This document shows positions 1 to 9,290 of a stretch of DNA of 64,000 bases, piece by piece. Both the position numbers and the translations under genes were made by a program. Under the pieces are notes generated by a model. It was not told the DNA's origin, made no database searches, and saw only the letters and a program-made list of their open reading frames with translations. The stretch is from Halomonas sp. 'Soap Lake #6' (GTDB taxonomy: Bacteria > Pseudomonadota > Gammaproteobacteria > Pseudomonadales > Halomonadaceae). The first letter of the stretch is position 1. Each line of letters begins with the position of its first letter. Location: assembly GCF_003031405.1 (NCBI RefSeq), contig NZ_CP020469.1:4030001-4094000 (forward strand), written 5' to 3'.

Positions 1-425
1 TCGGTCGCCAAGCCAATCGAGGCCGAAATTGTCTGACTGCCTGCCAGTAAACCTGCTGCTAGACCCGGGCCATAGCCAGCGACGATGGCAGCTATATAGA
101 CACAAGCGAGAGACAGTGCGCAGACCACCACTGCGAATAGTGCCTGCGGCAGACCGTTCGAGGCGATGCCACGGACGAACTCCGGCCCTACGCCAAAACC
201 AATGGCGAACAAAAACATGATAAAAAATATAGACTTGATCTGCGGCGAGATATCAATACCGATCTGGCCGATTAGAATGCCAACGAGCAAGGTGCCGGTC
301 ACCGCCCCTAAGCTGAAGCTGCCAAATTTTTTGGCGCCGACCCAGTATCCCCCGGCAAGTGTGAGAAAAATCGCCAGCTCTGGATGCTCGCGAAACATTT
401 CCAAAATCCATTCCCACATAGCCAT
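1..425 (-). CDS. AspT/YidE-family transporter, N-terminal part (cut by window edge)
   Basis: The reading frame is open from the left edge to a start at 425 and gives about 141 residues of a very hydrophobic protein. It begins MAMWEWILEMF and contains several membrane segments, including a glycine-rich stretch ending in GILIGQIGIDISP and the motif SQTISASIGLAT. These are typical of the aspartate:alanine exchanger family, whose members are inner-membrane antiporters of about 560 residues. The start at 425 is preferred because a GGGAG motif lies 10 nt upstream; in-frame ATGs at 434 and 419 are alternatives. The substrate cannot be told from this fragment, and the C-terminal three quarters lie outside the window. 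Confidence 0.75.
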   Translation of the reverse strand, partial: MAMWEWILEMFREHPELAIFLTLAGGYWVGAKKFGSFSLGAVTGTLLVGILIGQIGIDISPQIKSIFFIMFLFAIGFGVGPEFVRGIASNGLPQALFAVVVCALSLACVYIAAIVAGYGPGLAAGLLAGSQTISASIGLAT

Positions 426-1142
426 ATCGCGCATACTCCCTTTTGTTATTCTCCGAGTAGACAGGGATTTCGATCAAGCTCACCAGCTATAGCAGGTAAT
501 TGTTGAGTTTTTATATCAGCGTCTTGTCTGCAAAATTATCGTGTAATATAAAATTCCCTGAAGATTCAACAATTAGATGAAACTACATGTGGCTGTCAAA
601 TATTGCCATTCAACAGTTGAGCCTAAAAAAGAGTGCGGTTGCGAGCTTCTCACAGGAAATCAATATGTTCCTGAAAAACGGTCTCCAAAAATCGTTCGCG
701 ACAAGCAAAACCCTTACGCCCAGCCACCTTCCTTAAGAATCTCGGTCACCCTGCCCAAAGGCTGAGCGCGAGAGACACCGGAATAAGTGGGCCATATTGA
801 TGACATGCCTAATGATTCTTGGAAAAATCATTTTCTTGCATTACTTTTAATGTGAAAGGCACAACTTATGAGAGCTCTCGCAACCTGCAAAAAACTCAAA
901 GAAGGGTTGCCTCGCTCGCCACGTCCCTAACCAGTCAGACTCATCTCACACCTAAACCGCTACTGGCTAATCTCAACCACTAGCTGAGCAGCAATATGAC
1001 CGACTGCATATTCGAGAGTAGTGATACTCCGGCTGGCAATAGGCAATTAACGTTCACTACTGCGTTTAAGAACTGTTTTGTGCCTGAGAGTAATTGACTC
1101 CAGAAATTGTTGAACTCAATTGATGCTGTGAGGAGATAATTA
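426..1142. other. Long intergenic stretch without a recognisable gene
   Basis: About 700 AT-rich bases separate the AspT-like gene from the choloylglycine hydrolase gene. Short open frames occur on both strands, but none has a convincing ribosome binding site, family resemblance or codon pattern. The last bases (AGGAGATAATTA before the ATG at 1143) are the ribosome binding site of the next gene. Confidence 0.5.
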
Positions 1143-2297
1143 ATGCTGCGCTTGCCCAAATTCAGATTTCCGGCAGCTTGTATGGCGATTGCCTGCACAG
1201 CCCTGACACCCGCTGTCCTAGCCTGTACCTCTCTTCTGTATGGCGACTCGAATAATCAGTTCTATGCTGGACGCACCTTGGAGCTGCCTATGGAGCTGCC
1301 CTACAAGGTGTCCTACTACCCAGCGGGAGCCACTTTTGGTTCACAGGCTGATAAGCATCATGTTCTGGATTTCACTGGCCAAAACGCATTTTTGTCAATC
1401 GGCATGCCTGACCCCGTATCAGGGGATGTCAAAGTGGTCGAAGGTGTTAACGAAAAAGGGCTAACTTTTAGCTTGCTGGCCTTTTCAAGCGCAGAAGGTC
1501 CTATAGATATGGTCGATAACACCCAGGCTGTATTATCGGCGATCGACCTGGGCGAATGGACGCTGTCTCAGTTTGGCACCGTAGCTGAAGTGAAAGAGGC
1601 GCTTGAAGAGCAACCGGTGATGATCACATCCCTGCTGCCCCATGGTCTGATGAAAACCCCCTTCCATTACGCTCTGCACGACGCTACTGGCAAATCAATA
1701 GTGATAGAGTTTGCTAACGGTGAGAAAAACATCATCGATAATCCTCTAGGTGTCATGACTAACGGCCCCGAGTTTTCTTGGCATATGACCAATATGAACA
1801 ACTACACGTTCATGAGTAACATAGATCAATCCAAGCTTGAGATTAACGGGGTAAAACTTGAGCAGCCGGACTCAGGAATAGCAACCGCAGGACTGCCAGC
1901 CTCTAATACGTCTGTCGGTCGGTTTGTACGTGCCGTTTACTATTCACATTTTGCTGAGAAAGCTGACGATGCTGACAGTGCGATCACTACGCTGTCACAT
2001 GTGATGAATAATTTTGACCGGCCCCGTGGTATTACCATAGATAATCGTTTTCGTGATTCTGTTGAAAACATTACCGCTCCTGGGGTCCATCACAACCGCG
2101 TTTACACCTCTGAATACACGACGTGGATTTCATTGACCAACCTTCATGAGCGGCAGCTCTACATACGCACCTACGACAGCCTCAACTACATTCGCTTCGA
2201 TCTTGATGACCTGTCTGATGTTGAAGAAATCCGGCACGTTGAACTTAAAGATGTTGCCAAAGGCCCGAGCAATGCCACGACTGCCCTAAACCCTTAA
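1143..2297 (+). CDS. Choloylglycine hydrolase / penicillin V acylase family protein, exported
   Basis: This 384-residue protein is an N-terminal nucleophile amidase of the linear amide C-N hydrolase family. A signal peptide covers residues 1-27 and ends TPAVLA. Cleavage there would expose Cys28, followed by TSL, which is the expected catalytic nucleophile. A conserved-looking FYAGRTLEL segment follows. Family members hydrolyse conjugated bile salts, penicillin V or N-acyl homoserine lactones; the signal peptide and Gram-negative setting fit a periplasmic acyl-homoserine lactone or penicillin acylase better than a bile salt hydrolase, but this is inference. A strong AGGAG lies 7 nt before the ATG. 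It stands alone, convergent with pobA, with no obvious operon partner. Confidence 0.85.
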   Translation: MLRLPKFRFPAACMAIACTALTPAVLACTSLLYGDSNNQFYAGRTLELPMELPYKVSYYPAGATFGSQADKHHVLDFTGQNAFLSIGMPDPVSGDVKVVEGVNEKGLTFSLLAFSSAEGPIDMVDNTQAVLSAIDLGEWTLSQFGTVAEVKEALEEQPVMITSLLPHGLMKTPFHYALHDATGKSIVIEFANGEKNIIDNPLGVMTNGPEFSWHMTNMNNYTFMSNIDQSKLEINGVKLEQPDSGIATAGLPASNTSVGRFVRAVYYSHFAEKADDADSAITTLSHVMNNFDRPRGITIDNRFRDSVENITAPGVHHNRVYTSEYTTWISLTNLHERQLYIRTYDSLNYIRFDLDDLSDVEEIRHVELKDVAKGPSNATTALNP

Positions 2298-2396
2298 ACA
2301 TTGAGTTTAATCAGCATTACCTGCGGCATGGCAGCTTGAGGGGGCATTGCCATGGCCGGGCTCCAAACCCAACGACGAAGAGCCACTGGTGAGATT

Positions 2397-3638
<1,242 letters not shown>

Positions 3639-3811
3639 TCAATGAAACACGCCGCACAATAAGGCATGATTTAAAGTAATTATTGGACTTTTAGCGTATC
3701 AACACCCCACCTTAGTCGTATTTTGAATTGCCGATAGGTGGAATTGCACACCGTTCAAATCGAGCGTTGTGAAAATCAAGCGCCGCTAACATAAAGCGTT
3801 GAGAGGTAGAG

Positions 3812-4714
3812 ATGGTAGCCTCACCTGCCACGTCCGTTCCGGTATTTAAGCTCTATGGCGAGACCCAGCATTGGCCTACGCCAGACTTACTGCACTGTGA
3901 GTCAATTCCCGAGCGCAGCCAGCTACATAATTGGCGTATCCGCCCCCACCGACATGCCGATTTGGTGCATATCCTGTTTATCAGCCAAGGTAGCGTTGAG
4001 TTAGCGCTGGAGGGAGCAAACCATCAATTGCAGCACTCCTCCGCCATTATTGTTCCCGCCATGGCCATCCATGGTTTTCACTTTTCACCGGATGTACAAG
4101 GGCACATTATTACCCTGGCCAAGCCACTGGCGGATCACTTACATACGCTAATGGGCGAGAGCAGTGCGCTAAAAAAAGCCGACTTTTTCCGCTTTAATCT
4201 TCCTGATCAAAGCAAGCGAATTGCCACACTGGTCACTCAGATCGATCAGGAATACCGCCAACCGGCACCTGGGCGAAACCGGCTGCTTGAAGCTCTGGTA
4301 CAGGCGTTAGTCGTCGAGTTGTCACGTCTTACCGCTTACCCAGACAGAGCTGCAAAGCGGCATGGACCACGCCAGAGCGATAAAGGGCGTCAGCACCTTG
4401 AGAACTTTCAGGCATTAATCGAAGAGCACTATCGTGAACAGCCAAGCATTGAACAGTTAGCCGAGCGGATAGGTGTGAGTAGTGCGCACTTGAATATGCT
4501 ATGTCGCCAGCTTGCCGGGCGCAGTGCCCTACAACTGCTGCATGAGCGTTTACTGTTAGAAGCCAAGCGCCAGCTCACCTATACCAATATGACCATAGGC
4601 CAAGTCTCCGATAACTTAGGCTTCTCTGAACCTGCCTACTTCACCCGTTTTTTTAAACGTAATACTGCCCTGTCACCACGGGATTTTCGGCTGCGCCAGC
4701 ACGCCCAGCAGTAG
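3812..4714 (+). CDS. AraC-family transcriptional regulator, probable activator of pobA
   Basis: A 300-residue AraC/XylS-type regulator. The N-terminal half is a cupin-like effector domain with the RPHRHADLVHILFISQG segment near residue 45. The C-terminal third carries two helix-turn-helix motifs, including GVSSAHLNMLCRQLAG and the AraC signature around DNLGFSEPAYFTRFFKR. A purine-rich GAGAGGTAGAG precedes the ATG. Divergence from pobA suggests that it senses 4-hydroxybenzoate and activates pobA, as the AraC-type PobR/PobC proteins of other proteobacteria do. It could also control the aldehyde/alcohol dehydrogenase genes downstream. Confidence 0.88.
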   Translation: MVASPATSVPVFKLYGETQHWPTPDLLHCESIPERSQLHNWRIRPHRHADLVHILFISQGSVELALEGANHQLQHSSAIIVPAMAIHGFHFSPDVQGHIITLAKPLADHLHTLMGESSALKKADFFRFNLPDQSKRIATLVTQIDQEYRQPAPGRNRLLEALVQALVVELSRLTAYPDRAAKRHGPRQSDKGRQHLENFQALIEEHYREQPSIEQLAERIGVSSAHLNMLCRQLAGRSALQLLHERLLLEAKRQLTYTNMTIGQVSDNLGFSEPAYFTRFFKRNTALSPRDFRLRQHAQQ

Positions 4715-4785
4715 ACGTTAGTAGCATTAAATCTGACGGACAGGCTCCTAGCAGGGTGGCAACATTTTTGTTGACCACATTACTT

Positions 4786-4800
4786 GTTGTAACTTACAAC
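4786..4800. promoter_or_regulatory. 15-bp perfect palindrome upstream of the aldehyde dehydrogenase operon
   Basis: GTTGTAACTTACAAC is a perfect dyad (7-bp arms around one C) about 106 nt before the aldehyde dehydrogenase start. Two weaker dyads follow (CTTAG-N6-CTAAG and CTTGT-N7-ACAAG) before the ribosome binding site. It looks like an operator, but the protein that binds it is unknown. Confidence 0.5.
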
Positions 4801-4905
4801 TATCTTGTCTTAGCTTGATCTAAGCGGCGAGACTAGCTTGTCTATATAACAAGACTTAGCAGCCAAGTCGACGTTAAATGGTGAATCCGCCACAGGAGAA
4901 GCATC

Positions 4906-6315
4906 ATGCAAAACAATCATAAATTTCAAACTCTTATCAACGGAAAGTTGACCTCTGGCACTCAGCAGATGGCCGTCATCAACCCAAGTAATGAAGAGGT
5001 ACTGGCCCACTGCCCCCAGGTCACTCCAGAAGAGGTTGAGTACGCTATTCGTGCAGCAAGAGATGCTTGGCCTGACTGGCGGGATACGCCGCTAGAGCAA
5101 CGCCGTCAGGTGCTACACGCCATTGCAGATTGCATCGAGAAAAACGCCGAGGAACTACAGCGCTGGATTACTCTTGAGCAAGGCAAACCCTTAGCGGGTG
5201 CGGCGGTGGAGACGTCTCAAGCGCCTGCCATCCTGCGCTATTTTGCTGACATCGACCTTTCCCCCCGCATACTGCAAGACGATGACCATCAGCGCGCCGA
5301 ACTCCACCGCCGCCCGCTGGGCGTGGTCGCGGCTATCGTGCCCTGGAATTTTCCGCTCGTGATGGCCTGTTACAAGCTGGGGCCAGCCCTGATTGCAGGT
5401 AATACCTGTCTTATCAAACCAAGCCCCACTACACCGCTGGCAACCCTGCGCCTTGGTGAGCTGATTGCCGACCTGGTACCCCCAGGCGTGGTCAACATAC
5501 TGCCAGACGGCGGCGATGTTGGGCCATTACTGACCGGCCACCCAGGCATCAATAAAGTCTCTTTCACAGGCTCCACGACCACCGGCCGGGCGGTGATGCG
5601 CTCTGCCGCTGACAGCTTGCAGCGCCTTACCCTGGAGCTCGGTGGTAACGACGCCGCCATCGTACTTGATGATGTGGATGTCGACGCCGTAGCACCGCAG
5701 TTGTTTGCCCTGGCCTTCGTCAACTCCGGTCAGGTGTGCATGTCGATTAAGCGTCTATATATCCAGTCCGGCATCTACGACCGACTGTGCGACGCCCTCG
5801 CCAAGCTAGCCCGCACTGCCAAGGTCGGCGATGGGCTGGACCCGGCGACCCAGTTTGGCCCCGTACAGAACCGCAAGCAGTTTGAAGTGGTAAAAAAACT
5901 GCTCGAACTGGCACCTCAGCACGGCCGCATTATTGCCGGTGGAAACACTTATGGGCCTGGCTATTTCGTTGAGCCAACGCTGATCAGGGATATCGAAGAG
6001 GGCAACCCGGTGGTGGATGAAGAGATATTCGGCCCGGTGCGCTCGCTGCTGCGCTTTGATGATATCGATGAGGCCATAGAGCGGGCCAACAACTCACCTT
6101 ATGGTCTCGGCGGTTCGGTGTGGACGAAAGACCTCACCCTGGGCAAACAGCTCGCCTGCCGGTTGGAATCAGGCAGTGCCTGGGTTAACCAGCACTTTGC
6201 CATGGCACCGCACATTCCTTTCGGCGGCCATAAGCAGTCCGGCATCGGGGTGGAATTCGCCGAAGCAGGGCTACACGAATACACCGCAATTCAGTCGGTG
6301 GTGATCGCCAAGTAA
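4906..6315 (+). CDS. NAD(P)-dependent aldehyde dehydrogenase
   Basis: A 469-residue member of the aldehyde dehydrogenase superfamily that oxidises an aldehyde to its acid. The catalytic cysteine is Cys278 in NSGQVCMS, the general base Glu244 in LELGGND, and the transition-state Asn148 in PWNFP. It is the first gene of a likely operon with an alcohol dehydrogenase 27 nt downstream. The pair would take an alcohol through an aldehyde to an acid. Next to pobA, a benzylic substrate such as 4-hydroxybenzyl alcohol or 4-hydroxybenzaldehyde is plausible, but the sequence alone does not fix the substrate. ATG follows CAGGAGAAGCATC. Confidence 0.93.
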   Translation: MQNNHKFQTLINGKLTSGTQQMAVINPSNEEVLAHCPQVTPEEVEYAIRAARDAWPDWRDTPLEQRRQVLHAIADCIEKNAEELQRWITLEQGKPLAGAAVETSQAPAILRYFADIDLSPRILQDDDHQRAELHRRPLGVVAAIVPWNFPLVMACYKLGPALIAGNTCLIKPSPTTPLATLRLGELIADLVPPGVVNILPDGGDVGPLLTGHPGINKVSFTGSTTTGRAVMRSAADSLQRLTLELGGNDAAIVLDDVDVDAVAPQLFALAFVNSGQVCMSIKRLYIQSGIYDRLCDALAKLARTAKVGDGLDPATQFGPVQNRKQFEVVKKLLELAPQHGRIIAGGNTYGPGYFVEPTLIRDIEEGNPVVDEEIFGPVRSLLRFDDIDEAIERANNSPYGLGGSVWTKDLTLGKQLACRLESGSAWVNQHFAMAPHIPFGGHKQSGIGVEFAEAGLHEYTAIQSVVIAK

Positions 6316-6342
6316 CTCGCCTGAACCTAACCGGAGCATGCC

Positions 6343-7452
6343 ATGAATATCATCGCCGCTGTTGCCCGTTCGCCCCGGGCGCCCCTTTCCATCGAAACAT
6401 TACAGCTGGAACCACCCCGTGCGGGTGAAATCCTGGTCCGCGTGGTCGCCACCGGCATTTGTCATACCGATATCGCCATGCGCGATCAGCAGCTACCGAC
6501 ACCTCAACCCGTGGTACTCGGCCATGAGGGCGCCGGTATCGTCGAGAGTGTCGGTGCGGGAGTCACTAAGGTTGAGGTCGGCGACCATGTGGTCATGACC
6601 TTCAACTCCTGCGGTCATTGCCCAAGTTGCTCAGGCGGCCAAGCCAGCTACTGCCATGATTTTTTCCCGCGTAACTTTTTTGGCACCCGCACAGATGGCT
6701 CCAGCGGCCTATCGAAAGATGCCGAGCCGGTGCACGGCAACATTTTCGGTCAATCCTCCTTTGCCAGCCACGCCCTCTGCCATGAACGCAATATCGTCAA
6801 GGTCCCTCGCACTGCGCCACTGGAGTTACTGGGCCCACTGGCCTGCGGGGTGCAAACTGGGGCCGGGGCGGTGCTTAACTCACTCAAGGTAGCGCCAGGA
6901 GACTCACTACTGGTGTTTGGCACCGGCTCCGTTGGCCTGTCGGCCATTATGGCGGGGGTGGTCGCCGGTGCGACCACCATCATTGCGGTCGACGTTCACG
7001 AACAGCGGCTCTCAATGGCCAAAGAGCTAGGCGCCAGCCATGCCATTCCTGCCAACGCAGAAGATCTTATGGAGCAGATTTCCCAGGCCACGGGCGGCAT
7101 CGGCGTTGACCACGCCATTGATACCACTGGGCTGCCTGCCGTTATTCAAAAAGCAGTAGCCGCTTTAGCACCACGTGGCACCTGCGGGATTGTCGGCGCG
7201 TCTGACCCTGCGACCACGGTAGAGTTAAACCTGACCCATATGATGTCGGCGGGGCGCAGCCTGCGCGGCATTGTGGAAGGCGACTCGTTGCCGGATGTTT
7301 TTATACCAGCGTTGATCCGACTGTTTGAGCAGGGGCGCTTTCCTTTTGATCGGTTGGTGACCTTCTACGACTTTGATCAAATCAACCAAGCCATTGACGA
7401 TACTGAGCATGGCCGATCTATCAAGCCGATTGTCCGCCAACCAAGCATGTAA
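6343..7452 (+). CDS. Zinc-dependent alcohol dehydrogenase, aryl-alcohol dehydrogenase type
   Basis: This 369-residue medium-chain dehydrogenase has catalytic zinc ligands Cys40, His61 and Glu62 (GHEGAG) and a four-cysteine structural zinc site at residues 90, 93, 96 and 104. The Rossmann motif is GTGSVG, followed by an Asp in AVDVHEQ that favours NAD(H). The layout resembles XylB-type benzyl-alcohol dehydrogenases. It lies 27 nt after the aldehyde dehydrogenase gene and is followed by a strong terminator, so the two form a compact unit. Oxidation of an aromatic alcohol feeding PobA is the favoured role; the exact substrate is inferred from context only. Confidence 0.92.
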   Translation: MNIIAAVARSPRAPLSIETLQLEPPRAGEILVRVVATGICHTDIAMRDQQLPTPQPVVLGHEGAGIVESVGAGVTKVEVGDHVVMTFNSCGHCPSCSGGQASYCHDFFPRNFFGTRTDGSSGLSKDAEPVHGNIFGQSSFASHALCHERNIVKVPRTAPLELLGPLACGVQTGAGAVLNSLKVAPGDSLLVFGTGSVGLSAIMAGVVAGATTIIAVDVHEQRLSMAKELGASHAIPANAEDLMEQISQATGGIGVDHAIDTTGLPAVIQKAVAALAPRGTCGIVGASDPATTVELNLTHMMSAGRSLRGIVEGDSLPDVFIPALIRLFEQGRFPFDRLVTFYDFDQINQAIDDTEHGRSIKPIVRQPSM

Positions 7453-7456
7453 CGTA

Positions 7457-7483
7457 ACGGCAGCCCCAGGCTGCCGTTTTTGT
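7457..7483 (+). terminator. Rho-independent terminator after the alcohol dehydrogenase gene
   Basis: Stem ACGGCAGC / GCTGCCGT (8 bp) with a 5-nt loop, followed by TTTTGT. It begins a few bases after the TAA and ends the aldehyde/alcohol dehydrogenase unit. Confidence 0.9.
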
Positions 7484-7705
7484 CTCTGCTTCGCTATCTT
7501 CCCTCGCCCTTCCCTCTCTCTTCTCAACTCCTATGCTCACCCCCCCATGCTCAACCAAAGGTGTATGCCGCGGTGAATGACCTGGTGTAAAAAATACGCT
7601 AGTGTGCATAATGTTTATATTCACAACAGTATTGCTTAACAACGAGAATGCCACCATAGTTAGCATTACGTTATAACTCATTAACCGGTATCGCCGAGGC
7701 CTTTC

Positions 7706-8476
7706 ATGAGCGAGACACTCGTCAAGTCATCCCTGGATGACAACATCTACACCATCACGCTGGCTAGGCCTGAGAAGCGCAACGCTGTTAGCGACCGCCT
7801 GCTCAACGCTCTGGAAGAGGCACTCATCGCCACACCGGAAAGCGCCAGGGTGATCATCCTTGCCGCTGAGGGAAAGCACTTCTGCGCAGGCTTAGACCTT
7901 GCTGAGCACCAGCATCGCGCCCCCTTCGGCGTCATGCAGCACTCCCGCGGCTGGCACCGGATCTTTGACCGTTTACAAAATGGCGGTATCCCGGTGGTCG
8001 CCGCCATGCAGGGGGCGGTGATTGGCGGAGGCCTGGAGCTAGCCACGGCCGCCCATGTGCGGGTTGCTGAACCGACAACCATTTACCAGCTACCGGAGGG
8101 ACGCCATGGCATCTTCGTCGGCGGCGGCGCCTCGGTGCGGGTATCCAGCATCATCGGCCCCGGCCGGATGTGCGAAATGATGCTCACCGGCCGCGTCATG
8201 GAAGCCGACGAGGGCCAGCGCCTGGGAATTTCCCACTACGTGGTCGGTGAAGGCGAAAGCTTAGACAAGGCCCGGCAGCTTGCCGCCCGTATTGCTGAGA
8301 ATGCCCCGATGGCGAACTGGGCCATGGTCTCGGCGATCTCGCGCATCGACAACATGTCCAGCGATGATGGTCTCTTCGTTGAGTCGCTGACTGCCGCCCT
8401 AACGCAAACCAGTCCCGAAGTCGCTGAACGCATTAGCAACTTTTTTAATAGCAAGGGCAAAGGCCCACGCAGTTGA
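7706..8476 (+). CDS. Enoyl-CoA hydratase/isomerase family (crotonase) protein
   Basis: A 256-residue crotonase. Both acid/base glutamates of classical enoyl-CoA hydratases are present: Glu111 in GGGLELA and Glu131 in QLPEG. The oxyanion-hole segment HFCAGLDL is near residue 60. Feruloyl-CoA hydratase/lyase (Ech/HCHL) differs around the first of these positions, so this protein is more likely a true hydratase acting on a 2-enoyl-CoA. It leads an operon with an SDR (19 nt gap) and an acyl-CoA dehydrogenase, which indicates beta-oxidation of an unidentified acyl-CoA, possibly a phenylpropenoyl-CoA. Confidence 0.9.
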   Translation: MSETLVKSSLDDNIYTITLARPEKRNAVSDRLLNALEEALIATPESARVIILAAEGKHFCAGLDLAEHQHRAPFGVMQHSRGWHRIFDRLQNGGIPVVAAMQGAVIGGGLELATAAHVRVAEPTTIYQLPEGRHGIFVGGGASVRVSSIIGPGRMCEMMLTGRVMEADEGQRLGISHYVVGEGESLDKARQLAARIAENAPMANWAMVSAISRIDNMSSDDGLFVESLTAALTQTSPEVAERISNFFNSKGKGPRS

Positions 8477-8495
8477 TTCAAGAAGGAGAGAACGA

Positions 8496-9281
8496 ATGCA
8501 GTGTCAAAACAATACCTTCATCGTCACCGGGGGAGCGTCGGGCCTTGGGGAAGCGACTGTTCGCAGCCTACATCGCGCAGGCGGCAATGTGATTATCGCC
8601 GATCTCAATACCCAGCGCGGCACCGCCCTGGCCGCCGAGCTGAATGCCCAAGCAGCAGACCAACGCGCCCACTTCCAGCCTACCGATGTGACCAGCGAAG
8701 CCGATGCCAAGGCCGTTGTAGACCTCACGCTTGAAACCTTCGGCAGCCTGCAGGGGCTAATCAACTGCGCGGGCGTCGGTGATCCGGCCAAGGTGGTTGA
8801 CCGCCAAGGCGAACCATTGCCGCTGGAGGTTTTCTCACGGATCGTCAATATCAATCTGTTGGGCAGTTTCAATATGCTGCGCCTTGCAGCGGCGGCCATG
8901 GTCAAAAGCGAGCCCCAAGCCGACGGTGAGCGCGGGGTCATTATCAACACCGCCTCGGTAGCGGCCTTTGATGGTCAAATTGGTCAGCCTGCCTACGCGG
9001 CCTCGAAAGGCGGCATTGTTGCCATGACACTACCGATTGCAAGGGAGATGGCCCGCCATGGCATCCGCGTGATGACTATCGCCCCTGGGCTGTTTAGGAC
9101 GCCGCTGATGGAGTCGCTACCGGAAGAGGCCCAGCAGTCGCTGGCGGCCTCTATTCCCTTCCCCAGCCGCCTGGGAGAACCTGACGAGTTTGCGCGCCTG
9201 GCCTGTCATATCATCGACAACCCCATGCTCAACGGCGAAACCATTCGTTTGGATGGCGCGATTCGTATGGCACCAAGGTAA
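8496..9281 (+). CDS. Short-chain dehydrogenase, 3-hydroxyacyl-CoA dehydrogenase (type 2) like
   Basis: A 261-residue SDR with the nucleotide motif TGGASGLG at residues 11-18 and the catalytic triad Ser154, Tyr167 and Lys171 (YAASK). Asp36 after the second strand (IADLN) favours NAD. The overall pattern, including a hydroxyl-acyl region with [11 protein letters not shown] and the ending [19 protein letters not shown], resembles HSD10-type 3-hydroxyacyl-CoA dehydrogenases. Between a hydratase and an acyl-CoA dehydrogenase, it would oxidise the 3-hydroxyacyl-CoA intermediate. AGGAGAG precedes the start by 6 nt. Confidence 0.88.
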   Translation: MQCQNNTFIVTGGASGLGEATVRSLHRAGGNVIIADLNTQRGTALAAELNAQAADQRAHFQPTDVTSEADAKAVVDLTLETFGSLQGLINCAGVGDPAKVVDRQGEPLPLEVFSRIVNINLLGSFNMLRLAAAAMVKSEPQADGERGVIINTASVAAFDGQIGQPAYAASKGGIVAMTLPIAREMARHGIRVMTIAPGLFRTPLMESLPEEAQQSLAASIPFPSRLGEPDEFARLACHIIDNPMLNGETIRLDGAIRMAPR

Positions 9282-9290
9282 GCACTAACC

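Noticed and set aside
29..765. Short open frames on both strands at the left end (29-220, 166-492, 253-483, 577-765)
   Set aside because: They overlap the AspT-like frame, or lack a ribosome binding site and any family resemblance.
7706..8476. Naming the crotonase as feruloyl-CoA hydratase/lyase (ech)
   Set aside because: It keeps both hydratase glutamates and sits in a beta-oxidation operon 15 kb from fcs. The sequence pattern differs from Ech around the active site.
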